A stretch of DNA of 64,000 bases from the IMG/VR virus record IMGVR_UViG_3300030099_004448, positions 62,001 to 126,000 of that record; one strand, given 5' to 3'. Position numbers and translations under genes: made by a program. Positions 1-9,314 of this stretch are shown here, one piece after another (positions within the stretch are counted from its first letter, which is position 1; each line of letters opens with the position of its first letter). This stretch comes from a virus. Under the pieces are notes generated by a model, which searched no databases, was not told where the DNA came from, and saw only the letters and a list, made by a program, of their open reading frames with translations.

Positions 1-862
1 CGCTGAAGAAGAGACTGCTGAAGAAGCAGTTGTTTCTGAAGAGGAGGCAACCGAAACCACCGACGAGACTGAAGTCGTAGCTGAGTCCGAGGAGACCACC
101 GAAGAAGAAATTCTTACTGGTGAAGAACTCGATTCTGCAATTGAAGAAGATGTTAACGCACTTCTTTCTGGCGACGAGTCACTTTCCGAGGAGTTCAGAG
201 AAAAGGCAAAACTAGTTTTTGAAGCTGCTCTGGGCGCCAAAGCCAAGGAAATCTCTGCAGAACTCGAAGAGCAGTATGCTACTGCACTTTCTGAGGAAGT
301 TGCTGAAATCAAAGTAGAACTAACCGAGCGTGTAGATTCATACCTTGAGTATGTTTCTGCTGAGTGGTTAGAAGAAAATGCTCTATCTATCGAAAATGGT
401 CTCAAGTCTGAGATCACGGAATCCTTCATTACTGGTATGAAGGGTCTCTTTGAAGAACATTATGTATCGATGCCTGAAGAAAAATATGATGTACTAGAGA
501 GCATGGTACAGAAATTAGATGAAATGGAGACAAAACTCAACGAACAGATTGAGAAGAATATTTCTCTCAATAAGCAGCTTGGTGAATCCACAGCTGAATC
601 TGTTTTCAACAGAGTTTGCGAAGGTCTTGCTGTTTCCCAAAAGGATAAGCTTCAGTCCCTCGTAGAGAATGTTGAGTTTGAGAGTGAAAATGACTATTAC
701 CAGAAGCTGGTAACTCTTAGGGAGTCATACTTCCCAAGAAACGCTGGTACTCCAGCAAACGAAACGGAAGAAACACTAACCGAGGAAGCGGCACCAACGG
801 AAGAATTATCTTCTACTATGGACGCTTATGTTCGCGCTCTTTCCACCGTTGCTAAAAAGTGA
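1..862 (+). CDS. gp22: Prohead core scaffolding protein gp22, 3' part
   Basis: The 5' end lies outside the window; the frame is open from base 2. The visible N-terminal part is extremely rich in Glu and Thr, followed by a helical, coiled-coil-like region and an acidic C-terminus. In T4-like phages gp22 forms the core around which the gp23 shell assembles and is later digested by the gp21 protease. The identification rests on composition, the helical character and the position immediately before gp23. The spacing to gp23 is 58 bases, so the two are probably co-transcribed. Confidence is good because the gp22-gp23 order is nearly invariant in this group. Confidence 0.85.
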   Translation, partial: AEEETAEEAVVSEEEATETTDETEVVAESEETTEEEILTGEELDSAIEEDVNALLSGDESLSEEFREKAKLVFEAALGAKAKEISAELEEQYATALSEEVAEIKVELTERVDSYLEYVSAEWLEENALSIENGLKSEITESFITGMKGLFEEHYVSMPEEKYDVLESMVQKLDEMETKLNEQIEKNISLNKQLGESTAESVFNRVCEGLAVSQKDKLQSLVENVEFESENDYYQKLVTLRESYFPRNAGTPANETEETLTEEAAPTEELSSTMDAYVRALSTVAKK

Positions 863-920
863 GTTTTAGATAATACTCAAACCGCACCTAACAACATCTT
901 ACGAGGTATAGAAAAGTAAA

Positions 921-2288
921 ATGGACGGACAAAACCTACAACAATTACAGGAGAAGTGGGCTCCTATCCTTAATCACGAAAATTTCAGTGATATTGCCGA
1001 TTCCCACAAGAGAGGAGTTGTTGCACAGCTCCTAGAGAACCAAGAGAAAGAGTCTCAAGAGACCGCTTCCTTCCTTGGAGAAGCTGCACCAACTAACTCA
1101 GGTCATGCACCTGCAGGTTCTAACGTTGCTGGCTTCGATCCCGTTCTGATCTCCTTGATCAGACGCTCCATGCCTAACCTGATCGCATACGACATCTGCG
1201 GCGTTCAGCCAATGAGTGGTCCTACTGGACTTATCTTCGCAATGCGTTCCCGTCAGTCCGCTCAGGACGGAACCGAGACCTTCTTCGATGAAGTCGATTC
1301 CGCATTCTCTGGTCAGGACAACGACAGTTCCCTCACTGGTGGTTTCTCTGATGCCGCTGCTGGTATGGGTACTGATGCACAAGCAGGTACTAACCCAAGT
1401 GCGCTGAACCCAGTTGGTTCTGCAAACTCCCTCGGTTACACCGTTGGTCAGGGTATGTCCACCGCTGAGGCTGAAGCTCTCGGAGACGGTGCGAACAACC
1501 ACTTCAACCAGATGGCATTCTCTATCGAGAAAGTCACTGTAACCGCTAAGTCCAGAGCACTCAAAGCTGAGTACTCCTTGGAACTCGCACAAGACCTCAA
1601 GGCGATTCACGGTCTGAACGCTGAGGCTGAGTTGGCAAACATCCTGTCAACTGAGATCCTCGCTGAAATCAACCGCGAAGTCATCAGAACTATCTACAAG
1701 GTTGCTGAACAGGGTGCAACTGCAAACGTTGCAACCGCAGGTACTTTCGACCTCGACGTTGACTCCAACGGTCGTTGGTCTGTTGAGAAGTTCAAGGGTC
1801 TTCTGTTCCAAATCGAGCGCGATGCCAACGCAATCGCACAAAGAACTCGTAGAGGAAAGGGCAACACCATCATCTGCTCCGCAGACGTTGCTTCCGCTCT
1901 AACCATGGCTGGTGTACTCGATTACACCCCTGCACTCAACGCTAACCTTAACGTTGATGACACTGGTAACACCTTCGCTGGTGTTCTCCAAGGTAAGTAT
2001 CGTGTTTACATCGATCCTTATGCTGCAAACGTTGCTGCTGATCAGTACTACGTTGTTGGTTATAAGGGTTCTAGCGCATACGACGCAGGTCTCTTCTACT
2101 GCCCATATGTTCCTCTCCAGATGGTTCGTGCCGTCGGTCAGGACACCTTCCAGCCCAAGATTGGCTTCAAGACCCGTTACGGTATTGTTGCTAACCCATT
2201 TGCAGAAGGAACTACCGCAGGTCTCGGAAGACTCCGCATCAACGCAAACCGTTACTACAGAAGAGTCAAGGTTGCTAACCTCATGTGA
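921..2288 (+). CDS. gp23: Major capsid protein gp23
   Basis: A 455-residue T4-type major head protein that builds the hexamers of the capsid. The sequence has the typical core beginning around residue 75 (DPVLISLIRRSMPNLIAYD) and the characteristic 'GVQPMSGPTGLIFAMRSR' segment near 94. An L52-G53-E54/A55 tripeptide fits the (L/I)xE specificity of the gp21 prohead protease, so the first 54 residues are probably removed during head maturation, as happens near residue 65 in T4. The start follows an ACGAGGT ribosome binding site. A strong terminator follows directly, isolating the head operon from gp3. Codon use is notably richer in C-ending codons than in its neighbours, as expected for the most highly expressed gene. 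Confidence 0.98.
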   Translation: MDGQNLQQLQEKWAPILNHENFSDIADSHKRGVVAQLLENQEKESQETASFLGEAAPTNSGHAPAGSNVAGFDPVLISLIRRSMPNLIAYDICGVQPMSGPTGLIFAMRSRQSAQDGTETFFDEVDSAFSGQDNDSSLTGGFSDAAAGMGTDAQAGTNPSALNPVGSANSLGYTVGQGMSTAEAEALGDGANNHFNQMAFSIEKVTVTAKSRALKAEYSLELAQDLKAIHGLNAEAELANILSTEILAEINREVIRTIYKVAEQGATANVATAGTFDLDVDSNGRWSVEKFKGLLFQIERDANAIAQRTRRGKGNTIICSADVASALTMAGVLDYTPALNANLNVDDTGNTFAGVLQGKYRVYIDPYAANVAADQYYVVGYKGSSAYDAGLFYCPYVPLQMVRAVGQDTFQPKIGFKTRYGIVANPFAEGTTAGLGRLRINANRYYRRVKVANLM

Positions 2289-2307
2289 TCTCTTCTCACA
2301 TATTTCC

Positions 2308-2333
2308 AGAGGTCCTTCGGGACCTCTTTTTTT
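2308..2333 (+). terminator. Rho-independent terminator after gp23
   Basis: A perfect 8-bp stem AGAGGTCC/GGACCTCT with a stable TTCG tetraloop is followed by eight T. It lies 20 bases after the gp23 stop and closes the head gene operon. Confidence 0.95.
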
Positions 2334-2337
2334 ATGC

Positions 2338-2346
2338 AAATAAATA
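2338..2346 (+). promoter_or_regulatory. Candidate late promoter before gp3
   Basis: AAATAAATA lies 13 bases before the gp3 start codon and directly after a terminator. It matches the ATAAATA-type -10 element expected for gp55-directed late transcription. Confidence 0.6.
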
Positions 2347-2359
2347 AAGATAAAACGCT

Positions 2360-2893
2360 ATGTCATTCTCTGCGTTCGCAAGACAAATTTCTAACAGAAA
2401 CTTTCTTGCCCCAACTGGATTTAAATTTACTTTAGCAAGAACGCCGAAGGTTGATTTCCTTGCACAGGCTGCAAACATTCCCGAGATTGGAATGGGTGTT
2501 GCAATTCAATCCTCATACCTCAAGGATCGCGCTGTCCCAGGTGATAAAATACAATACGGAGATTTTATTCTTCGATTTATTGTAGATGAAGACCTTGAAA
2601 ACTATATGGAAATCCATAACTGGATAAGAGGTCTTGGATATCCAGAATCTATTGCAGAATATCAAAGTTGGATCAATGGAGACGAACTCGCTGCAGACCC
2701 CAACGTCTCCGATGGAACTTTGTTAATATATAATAGTAGTTTCAGGGTTAATGCTAAAGTAGACTTTAGGGGACTTTTTCCCACTTCATTAACAACTGTT
2801 AGTTTTGATTCCGCTACAACTGATGTGGAATATGTAGTCGCTGAGGCTACATTTAAATATGATCTTTATGACATTGAAAAGTATGAATCTTGA
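2360..2893 (+). CDS. gp3: Tail completion and sheath stabilizer protein gp3
   Basis: A protein of 177 residues, nearly the same length as T4 gp3 (176). The central segment ILRFIVDEDLENYMEIHNWI (about 69-88) closely follows the T4 gp3 segment IVRFIVDEELKSWIGMYEWM, which is the basis of the call. gp3 caps the tail tube and stabilises the sheath before head joining. It has its own late-type promoter motif and is followed by the recombination genes uvsY and uvsW, whose first codons overlap its end. Confidence 0.85.
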   Translation: MSFSAFARQISNRNFLAPTGFKFTLARTPKVDFLAQAANIPEIGMGVAIQSSYLKDRAVPGDKIQYGDFILRFIVDEDLENYMEIHNWIRGLGYPESIAEYQSWINGDELAADPNVSDGTLLIYNSSFRVNAKVDFRGLFPTSLTTVSFDSATTDVEYVVAEATFKYDLYDIEKYES

Positions 2894-3311
2894 CATGATA
2901 CAAGATCTTTGGGAAAAAGACTCAAAGATCGATGATGATAATTTACATTCAGAATCTACAAAGATTCCGAGTCTTCATTCAAAATACTATAAACTTTATA
3001 ATAACATCCTTGTTCTTAAGAAATCACAAGAGAACAAATATAAAATTTTAAAAAAAGAAAAATGGCAATACTACACTGGTAGAGCAGAACCAGAAGTATA
3101 TGCAGAATATCCTTTTGACCATAAAGTTCTAAAAGGAGACTTAGACAAATATCTCGATGCAGACGAAGATATTATTAAGTGTCTCACAAAAATTGATTAC
3201 TATCAAATGATGTTGGACTATCTAGATAGCATTATTAAAACTATCTTAAATAGAACGTATCAGCTGAAAAACGCGATTGAGTGGCAAAAGTTTATTAGAG
3301 GATATGACTGA
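2883..3311 (+). CDS. uvsY: Recombination mediator UvsY
   Basis: About 142 residues, close to T4 UvsY (137). UvsY loads the UvsX recombinase onto gp32-coated single-stranded DNA. The sequence shows the family pattern: IDDDNL near the N-terminus, WQYYTGRAEPE in the middle (T4: LDYYSGRGDGD), a DADEDI segment and a long helical C-terminal half. The start at 2883 overlaps the gp3 stop; ATG 2895 is an alternative, and a further upstream ATG at 2859 would give an unlikely 35-base overlap. Its last 8 bases overlap uvsW. Confidence 0.85.
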   Translation: MNLDMIQDLWEKDSKIDDDNLHSESTKIPSLHSKYYKLYNNILVLKKSQENKYKILKKEKWQYYTGRAEPEVYAEYPFDHKVLKGDLDKYLDADEDIIKCLTKIDYYQMMLDYLDSIIKTILNRTYQLKNAIEWQKFIRGYD

Positions 3312-4767
3312 CATTGTAATTGGAAAAAAGAACGAAGTATTTCTAAAGTTAAAGGCAGAACCACACGTATTCCAAGAACTTTCTGAACACTTTACTTTTG
3401 ATGTACCAGGTGCAAAATTTATGCCTCAATACCGTAGTAAGTATTGGGATGGAAAGATTCGACTATTCTCCCCACATACTGGAGAGATCTACGTTGGACT
3501 TTTAGATAAAGTAGTTTCATGGGCAAATAAGTGGGATTACCAAGTAGAGTTTGAAGATAATAAATTCTACGGAACACCTTTTGAAGAAAATGAGATGATC
3601 TCATATGAAGGTGTAAAAGATTACATGACAAGGATCTCTAAGTATAAACCAAGAGATTATCAAGTTGAAGCCGTATATGATGCACTAAAATATAATCGTA
3701 AACTACTCATTTCACCGACCGCATCAGGCAAATCTTTGATGATTTATTCTGTTGTTAGGTATTTTGCAGAGAGAAATAAAAAGATCCTCCTAGTGGTCCC
3801 TACAACGTCCCTGGTCGAACAAATGTACAAAGACTTTGAGGACTATGGTTGGAACGCTGAGGACTGGTGCCACCGCATTTACAGTGGACGTGAGAAGACG
3901 AATGAGTTTCCTGTGGTCATTACTACTTGGCAGTCCATCTACAAACTACCTAGAAAGTTCTTTGATAGTTTTGATGTAGTAATTGGTGATGAGGCCCACC
4001 AGTTTAAATCAAAATCTCTAGTGGGTATCATGACTAAACTTGCAGATGCAAAGTATAGATATGGTTTTACTGGAACTCTAGACGGAACACAAACACATAA
4101 GTGGGTATTGGAAGGACTGTTCGGTCCATCTTATAAAGTTACTCAAACAAAGGAACTTATTGATAAAGGACATTTATCTAAGTTACAAATTAAAATCCTT
4201 ATCATGAGACACAATCCTCAAGTGTTTGAAACATTTGAAGACGAGGTTCAATTTATTATTGGACATGAAAAAAGAAATAACTTTGTAAAAAATCTTGCAT
4301 TAGATCTAAAAGGAAATACCTTAGTATTATTTGCTAGGGTTGAATCACATGGACTCCCTCTTTATGAATCAATAAATAGTTCTGCAGATAAAGGAAGAAA
4401 AGTATTCTATGTTCACGGAGGAGTGAACGCAGAAGAAAGAGAACTTGTAAGAGAGATTACTGAAAAAGAAAATAATGCAATTATTGTTGCCTCTTATGGA
4501 ACTTTCTCAACTGGAATCAACATTAAAAACTTACATAATGTGATCTTTGCATCACCATCCAAATCTAGAATCAGGAATCTACAGTCTATTGGTAGGGTTC
4601 TAAGAAAAGGAAATGGTAAGAATCAAGCAGTTTTATATGATATTGCTGACGATTGCACAAAACAGAATAGAAAAAACTACACTCTCAATCATTTAATTGA
4701 AAGAGTAAAAATATACAACGAAGAACAATTCAATTATGAATTCATCCAAGTAAATCTAAAAGAGTAA
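3304..4767 (+). CDS. uvsW: Superfamily 2 recombination helicase UvsW
   Basis: A 487-residue SF2 helicase/translocase that remodels replication forks and recombination intermediates in T4. Visible motifs: N-terminal small domain with WDGKIRLF (48-55), a Walker A SPTASGKS (137-144), a DEAH-type box GDEAHQF around 228-234, FTGTLDG (motif III-like), and a C-terminal QSIGRVLRKG motif VI around 425. The ATG at 3304 overlaps the uvsY stop and gives an N-terminus like other cyanophage UvsW proteins; the in-frame ATG at 3277 would add nine residues. Confidence 0.95.
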   Translation: MTDIVIGKKNEVFLKLKAEPHVFQELSEHFTFDVPGAKFMPQYRSKYWDGKIRLFSPHTGEIYVGLLDKVVSWANKWDYQVEFEDNKFYGTPFEENEMISYEGVKDYMTRISKYKPRDYQVEAVYDALKYNRKLLISPTASGKSLMIYSVVRYFAERNKKILLVVPTTSLVEQMYKDFEDYGWNAEDWCHRIYSGREKTNEFPVVITTWQSIYKLPRKFFDSFDVVIGDEAHQFKSKSLVGIMTKLADAKYRYGFTGTLDGTQTHKWVLEGLFGPSYKVTQTKELIDKGHLSKLQIKILIMRHNPQVFETFEDEVQFIIGHEKRNNFVKNLALDLKGNTLVLFARVESHGLPLYESINSSADKGRKVFYVHGGVNAEERELVREITEKENNAIIVASYGTFSTGINIKNLHNVIFASPSKSRIRNLQSIGRVLRKGNGKNQAVLYDIADDCTKQNRKNYTLNHLIERVKIYNEEQFNYEFIQVNLKE

Positions 4768-4768
4768 T

Positions 4769-5176
4769 ATGGAAGAAGATTTCTATGCAGTCATAAAATT
4801 AATATCTGGAGAAGAGATATTTGCAATCGTTTCTCCAGAAGAACATGAAGATAGAACCATGTTGGTTCTTCATAATCCAGTGACGATAGAAATTATAACT
4901 ATTGCTTCAAGGGGTGTACAAGGATATAAAATTGATCCTTGGTTGAAGTTTGCTGATGACGACTGTTTCCTTTTAAATATGGACAGAGTAATGACTATCA
5001 GTGAAGTAAAAAGTGAAGAGTCCATTCAGATCTATCACAAGTTCATCAGACAAAAAGATAAGAAGAGTCCATCTGAAGGAGCTCAAGATACTACTGAAGT
5101 TGTTGGATATGTTTCAAAAGTATCCGAAGCAAGAATAATGTTTGAAAAGCTTTATAAAAAGAAAGCTGATCTTTGA
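4769..5176 (+). CDS. Small Sm-like fold protein (paralog 1 of 4)
   Basis: Function unknown. The first 75 residues have an alternating beta pattern starting AVIKLISGEEIFAIV, then TMLVLHNPVTIEI and a closing strand with MDRVMTISEV. The same pattern recurs in the proteins at 21297, 27206 and 27564, so I group them as one family. The arrangement (K-L-x-SGE-E-x-x-A ... L-x-N-P) is compatible with an Sm/Lsm-like barrel, and an Sm-like protein of cyanophage origin is known from structural work on marine metagenomes; homology to it is inferred, not checked. The C-terminal 60 residues are charged and helical. It is the last gene before the early promoter of gp55. Confidence 0.5.
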   Translation: MEEDFYAVIKLISGEEIFAIVSPEEHEDRTMLVLHNPVTIEIITIASRGVQGYKIDPWLKFADDDCFLLNMDRVMTISEVKSEESIQIYHKFIRQKDKKSPSEGAQDTTEVVGYVSKVSEARIMFEKLYKKKADL

Positions 5177-5213
5177 AACTCCACAGAGTCATTGTACACA
5201 ATATCTTAGGGTG

Positions 5214-5242
5214 TTGTCAACAGCTCGACTTTATGTTACAAT
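5214..5242 (+). promoter_or_regulatory. Sigma70-type promoter before gp55
   Basis: TTGTCA (5214-5219), a 17-base spacer and TACAAT (5237-5242) make a near-consensus host-type promoter. Expected start is about 20 bases before the gp55 ATG, with AAAGGA as ribosome binding site. It would let the late sigma factor be made early by host RNA polymerase. Confidence 0.85.
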
Positions 5243-5268
5243 CTAAACATTAACAAAGGACCCATGAG

Positions 5269-5742
5269 ATGCAAAAACGCAAGAGATCAGAACATTACGT
5301 TAATAACAAAGAGTTTCTAGAAGCAATCGTTAAGTATAAGAACGATGTTGCAGATGCTGCAGAGAAAGGTGAACCGAAACCACGTATTACTAATTACCTT
5401 GGTGAGTGTTTTTTGAAGATTGCTACCCACCTGTCTTACAAACCAAACTTTGTCAATTATATGTTCCGTGAGGACATGATCTGTGATGGAATCGAAAATT
5501 GCGTTCAATACATTCATAATTTTAATCCTGAGAAATCCTCGAATCCTTTTGCTTACTTTACGCAGATCATTCATTATGCGTTTCTCCGCAGAATCCAGAA
5601 GGAGAAGAAACAAATGGAGATCCGTACCAAAATCATTGAGAGGTCTGGTTATGACGAAGTGTTCACAGTAGATGGTGACAATTATAATTCTGCAGAGTAT
5701 AATTCCATTAAGGATGCTATTCAAACAAAGATGTATCAATGA
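5269..5742 (+). CDS. gp55: Late-transcription sigma factor gp55
   Basis: A 157-residue T4 gp55-like sigma factor (T4: 185), which directs RNA polymerase to late promoters with an extended -10 only. Seen: the sigma region 2-like segment NPEKSSNPFAYFTQIIHYAF around residues 85-105, followed by a basic helix RRIQKEKKQMEIR. It is preceded by its own strong host-type promoter and AAAGGA ribosome binding site. The stop overlaps the start of gp47 (ATGA), giving a gp55-gp47-gp46 operon as in other T4-like cyanophages. Confidence 0.9.
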   Translation: MQKRKRSEHYVNNKEFLEAIVKYKNDVADAAEKGEPKPRITNYLGECFLKIATHLSYKPNFVNYMFREDMICDGIENCVQYIHNFNPEKSSNPFAYFTQIIHYAFLRRIQKEKKQMEIRTKIIERSGYDEVFTVDGDNYNSAEYNSIKDAIQTKMYQ

Positions 5743-6785
5743 GTTCTATTGCACTAATTACTGATACTCATTTCGGTGGACGTAAAGGAAGTAAAAACTT
5801 CCATGAGTATTTCAGAAAGTTTTATGAAGACATCTTTTTCCCAGAACTAGAGAAACGTAATATCAAAAACTGCATTCATCTTGGTGATGCATTTGATAGT
5901 AGAAAGTCTGTTGACTTTTGGTGTCTCAACTGGGCAAAAGAAAATGTATATGACAGATTCAAAGATCTAGGTGTCACTGTTTATCAGTTAGTTGGTAATC
6001 ATGATGCATATTATAAGAACACGAATGAGGTCAATTCGATTGATTCTCTTCTTTCCGAATACGATAATGTCATTCCCATCTCTGGTCCTGGTGAGTATAA
6101 CATTGACGGATTCAAAGCATTCATGATTCCTTGGATCTCTCAAGAAAATTTTGAAGAGACTCAAGAAAAAATCGCGAAAACCAAAGCAAAGGCTGCATTT
6201 GGTCACCTAGAACTCAATGGATTCTCTACATATCCTGGACATGTTCAACAACATGGTATGAATGTAGATATGTTCCAAAAGTTCAGAATCACTTGTTCTG
6301 GTCATTATCATACCAGATCGAATGATGGAAAGATCTTTTATATCGGCAATCCTTATCAGTTGTTTTGGAATGATGTAGACGACAAGAGAGGATTCAATTT
6401 CTTTGATACTGAAGACTTTAGTTTGGAGTTTGTTCAGAATCCATACAACATCTTTGAAAGAATCTATTACGAAGATCAGAATGCAAAACTTTTTGATACT
6501 AGAAATCTTAAAGATAAGATTGTAAAGGTAGTAGTAAGAAAGAAGTCCGATCCTCTAATGTTCGATAAGTTTATCGACAAGGTTTACAAGTCGGGTATTC
6601 ATGATCTTAAGATAGTAGAAAACTTTGAAGTCAACGATGACGATGTTGATTTTGATGGTGATAAGATTGAAGATACGATAACAATTCTCAATAAATATGT
6701 TGAAGACTCGGATTTTGATTTAAACAAAGAACGGGTAAAACAACTTCTGAGGGAAGTCTACCAACAAGCTTGCGAGGTCGAATGA
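5739..6785 (+). CDS. gp47: Recombination nuclease subunit gp47 (SbcD/Mre11-like)
   Basis: A 348-residue metallophosphoesterase nuclease (T4: 339). It pairs with gp46 to resect DNA ends for recombination-dependent replication and host DNA degradation. The metal-binding motifs are all present: D9-T-H11 near the N-terminus, HLGDAFDSR around residue 47, GNHDAYY around 85, AFGHLELNG around 155 and SGHYHTRS around 185. Translational coupling to gp55 (ATGA) and to the next small gene is evident. Confidence 0.95.
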   Translation: MSSIALITDTHFGGRKGSKNFHEYFRKFYEDIFFPELEKRNIKNCIHLGDAFDSRKSVDFWCLNWAKENVYDRFKDLGVTVYQLVGNHDAYYKNTNEVNSIDSLLSEYDNVIPISGPGEYNIDGFKAFMIPWISQENFEETQEKIAKTKAKAAFGHLELNGFSTYPGHVQQHGMNVDMFQKFRITCSGHYHTRSNDGKIFYIGNPYQLFWNDVDDKRGFNFFDTEDFSLEFVQNPYNIFERIYYEDQNAKLFDTRNLKDKIVKVVVRKKSDPLMFDKFIDKVYKSGIHDLKIVENFEVNDDDVDFDGDKIEDTITILNKYVEDSDFDLNKERVKQLLREVYQQACEVE

Positions 6786-7087
6786 TGTATATCCTCACAA
6801 TTTCTGGTCAAGAAGATGAAGGTGCATACGCTGTAGAAGATGATTACGGCGATAAGACCCTCTTTTTCTTCCAGGAAGAGGATGATGCAGAACGTTATGC
6901 CATGCAGTTAGAAGCAGACGACTTTCCTGAGATGGATGTTGTGGAAGTGGACTCTGAACTTGCAATATCCATGTGTAACAAGTATAATTATAGGTATTCG
7001 ATTATAAGTCCAAACGAGTTAGTTATACCTAATTATGATTCTTTTCAAGACAATTCGTTGGAAGAACTTCCTGAGCACGGGGAATAA
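6782..7087 (+). CDS. DUF3110-type small protein
   Basis: A 101-residue acidic protein of unknown function. The segment FFFQEEDDAERYAMQLEADD followed by FPEMDVVEVD and an SELAISMCNKYNYRY ending resembles DUF3110, a small family shared by cyanobacteria and their phages. The start ATG at 6782 overlaps the gp47 stop; the gene ends 53 bases inside gp46. Its insertion between gp47 and gp46 suggests co-expression with the nuclease, but no functional link is shown by the sequence. Confidence 0.7.
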   Translation: MMYILTISGQEDEGAYAVEDDYGDKTLFFFQEEDDAERYAMQLEADDFPEMDVVEVDSELAISMCNKYNYRYSIISPNELVIPNYDSFQDNSLEELPEHGE

Positions 7088-8750
7088 TTTTACCGAGGTT
7101 GATTTTCAAAAGTCAAATACTAATTTGATCATGGGGTCAAATGGTTCAGGTAAGAGTACCATTTTGGATGCTCTTACCTTTGTTTTGTATAATAAACCAT
7201 TCCGTAAGATCAATAAACCTCAACTTGTAAATTCTGTCAATGAAAAAGATTGTCTAGTTGAAATTGAGTTCTCTATTGGGTCTAGAGAGTATAAAGTAAT
7301 TCGTGGAATCAAACCAAACGTTTTTGAGATCTGGATAGATGGTAAAGTTCAGAATCAAGATGCAGCCCAGGCTGATCAACAGAAAAAACTTGAAGAAGGT
7401 ATTCTCAAACTAAATTACAAGTCTTTTACTCAGACTGTCATTCTTGGATCTGCCACGTTTGTTCCTTTTATGCAGTTGACTTCTTCAAATCGTAGAGACA
7501 TTGTAGAAGATCTTCTGGATATTAAAATCTTTTCTACAATGAATGGAATCCTTAAGGATAGGGTTCGTTCTTGTAATGAAGTTATTCGAGAAGCTTCAAT
7601 CCGAAAGGATATGATTGAAGATAAGATCGAGATGCAAGAAAGTTTTATAAAAGATATTGAGAAATCTGGAAAAGAAAGAATTGATAAAAAAGAGAAACAA
7701 GTAGAAAATCTTCATAAAGAAGTTGATGTCATCATGGATGAAAATGATGAGAAGACTTTGAAGATTATGGATAAATTGCAACCAAAGTTAGAGAATCTTA
7801 ATAATACTAAAAAAACTCTTAAGAAACTCAACACAATTAAAGTAAAACTGGAGCAAAAGATACAAAACATTGTAGAAGAGCATAAGTTTTTTGAAGACAA
7901 TACGGTTTGCCCTACCTGCACTCAACCTTTAGAAGAACAATTTCGCCTAGATAAAATTGTAGATATTCAGGAGAAATCTAAAGAACTAAATGAAGGGTAC
8001 AAAGAGCTGGAGGCTGCAATCAATGTAGAACAAGAAAAGGATATCGAATTCACAAATTGTTCTTCGGAGATTAACAGACTCAACAATGACATTTCAACAA
8101 ACAATGTTAGAATTTCTGGGATTAACAGACAAATCAAGAATCTTAGAAAGGAAATTCAAGACGTTGCCGATCAAGTATCAAACAGAAATACTGAACGAGA
8201 GACCCTTAAAAACCTCAAGGAGGATTTAGACAAAACTGAAAAAGAAAGATCCTCTCAGAGAGAAGAAGTATCCTACCTAGACTTTGCTCATTCCTTGATG
8301 AAGGATGGTGGAGTTAAGTCCAAGATCATTAAAAAGTATCTGCCTTTAATGAATCAGCAGATAAACAAATATCTACAGATGATGGACTTCTACATTAACT
8401 TCTCACTGGATGAAGAATTCAAAGAATCAATCAGGTCTCCAATTCATGAAGACTTCAGTTATGATTCTTTCTCTGAGGGAGAAAAAATGAGAATAGACTT
8501 GTCTCTTCTTTTTACCTGGAGAGACATTGCAAAAATGCGTAACTCTTCCAGCACCAACCTTCTTATATTGGATGAGATTTTTGACAGTTCCTTGGATGGT
8601 GCTGGTACTGATTTCTTTACCACTATTATTAGATTTGTAATACAAGATGCACATGTCTTTGTAATTTCACATAAGACAGATGAATTAATGGACAAGTTTG
8701 ATCGTGTAATTAAGTTTGATAAGGTGAAGGGATTTAGTAAAGTAGTATGA
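7035..8750 (+). CDS. gp46: Recombination nuclease subunit gp46 (SbcC/Rad50-like)
   Basis: A 571-residue SMC-like ATPase (T4: 560), partner of gp47. Seen: Walker A GSNGSGKST at 34-42, a long two-arm coiled coil from about 170 to 430 with a zinc-hook CPTC at 292-295 in its middle, the ABC signature SFSEGEKMR near 478 and Walker B LLILDEIFD near 510. The start is 53 bases inside the preceding gene; it is required because the N-terminal strand WKNFLSTGNNF (9-19) is a conserved part of the ATPase head. Confidence 0.95.
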   Translation: MILFKTIRWKNFLSTGNNFTEVDFQKSNTNLIMGSNGSGKSTILDALTFVLYNKPFRKINKPQLVNSVNEKDCLVEIEFSIGSREYKVIRGIKPNVFEIWIDGKVQNQDAAQADQQKKLEEGILKLNYKSFTQTVILGSATFVPFMQLTSSNRRDIVEDLLDIKIFSTMNGILKDRVRSCNEVIREASIRKDMIEDKIEMQESFIKDIEKSGKERIDKKEKQVENLHKEVDVIMDENDEKTLKIMDKLQPKLENLNNTKKTLKKLNTIKVKLEQKIQNIVEEHKFFEDNTVCPTCTQPLEEQFRLDKIVDIQEKSKELNEGYKELEAAINVEQEKDIEFTNCSSEINRLNNDISTNNVRISGINRQIKNLRKEIQDVADQVSNRNTERETLKNLKEDLDKTEKERSSQREEVSYLDFAHSLMKDGGVKSKIIKKYLPLMNQQINKYLQMMDFYINFSLDEEFKESIRSPIHEDFSYDSFSEGEKMRIDLSLLFTWRDIAKMRNSSSTNLLILDEIFDSSLDGAGTDFFTTIIRFVIQDAHVFVISHKTDELMDKFDRVIKFDKVKGFSKVV

Positions 8751-9313
8751 TTCTTGACATTTATGAGAACACTCTTAGTTCTCAGTTTTGCAACCATTGT
8801 ATATGGAAATTTGAAAGAGATAGTAGGAAAGACCAAGGACTAATTGGTGGTGGAGAAGTTAGAACCGACATCAAAGATTCCTTTGATTTATCTCTATCAA
8901 ATTGGCCTGATTGGCAAAACGAAGATAAAATTTTTTATAATACACTAAAACAATATACAGAACAACACACTGAGAAATATCCACTTCCATCTCAAGACTT
9001 TGAAAGTTATTTTGATACTGGATATCAAATTCAAAGAACAAAACCAGAGTCGGTTGGATATACTTGGCACCATGACTTTGTTGTAACTAGAGAAGATACT
9101 GGTTCAATCGCAGTAAGAGTTCTGACTTATATTTGGTATCTCAATACCATTGATCATGGTGGATATACTGAATTTGCTAATGGTGAATCTGTAAAACCTG
9201 AAACTGGTAAATTACTCTTGTTTCCTGCAGACTGGTCTCATGTCCATCGTGGAATTCCACCTAAAGATAAAGACAAATACATTTGTACGGGTTGGATCTA
9301 TTCTAGGTTCTAA
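8747..9313 (+). CDS. 2OG-Fe(II) oxygenase-like protein
   Basis: A 188-residue double-stranded beta-helix protein. Probable iron ligands are H108-x-D110 in TWHHDF and a distal His in DWSHVHRG (165 or 167). The beta strands YIWYLN and GKLLLFPA fit the fold. Enzymes of this superfamily hydroxylate proteins, nucleic acids or small molecules using 2-oxoglutarate; the substrate cannot be told. ATGA overlap with gp46. It is one of eight such proteins in the window. Confidence 0.8.
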   Translation: MILDIYENTLSSQFCNHCIWKFERDSRKDQGLIGGGEVRTDIKDSFDLSLSNWPDWQNEDKIFYNTLKQYTEQHTEKYPLPSQDFESYFDTGYQIQRTKPESVGYTWHHDFVVTREDTGSIAVRVLTYIWYLNTIDHGGYTEFANGESVKPETGKLLLFPADWSHVHRGIPPKDKDKYICTGWIYSRF

Positions 9314-9314
9314 C

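Noticed and set aside
1098-2339. Long minus-strand open frames opposite gp23
   Set aside because: They mirror the codon bias of gp23, have no ribosome binding site and give Ser/Cys/Val-rich peptides typical of antisense shadows.
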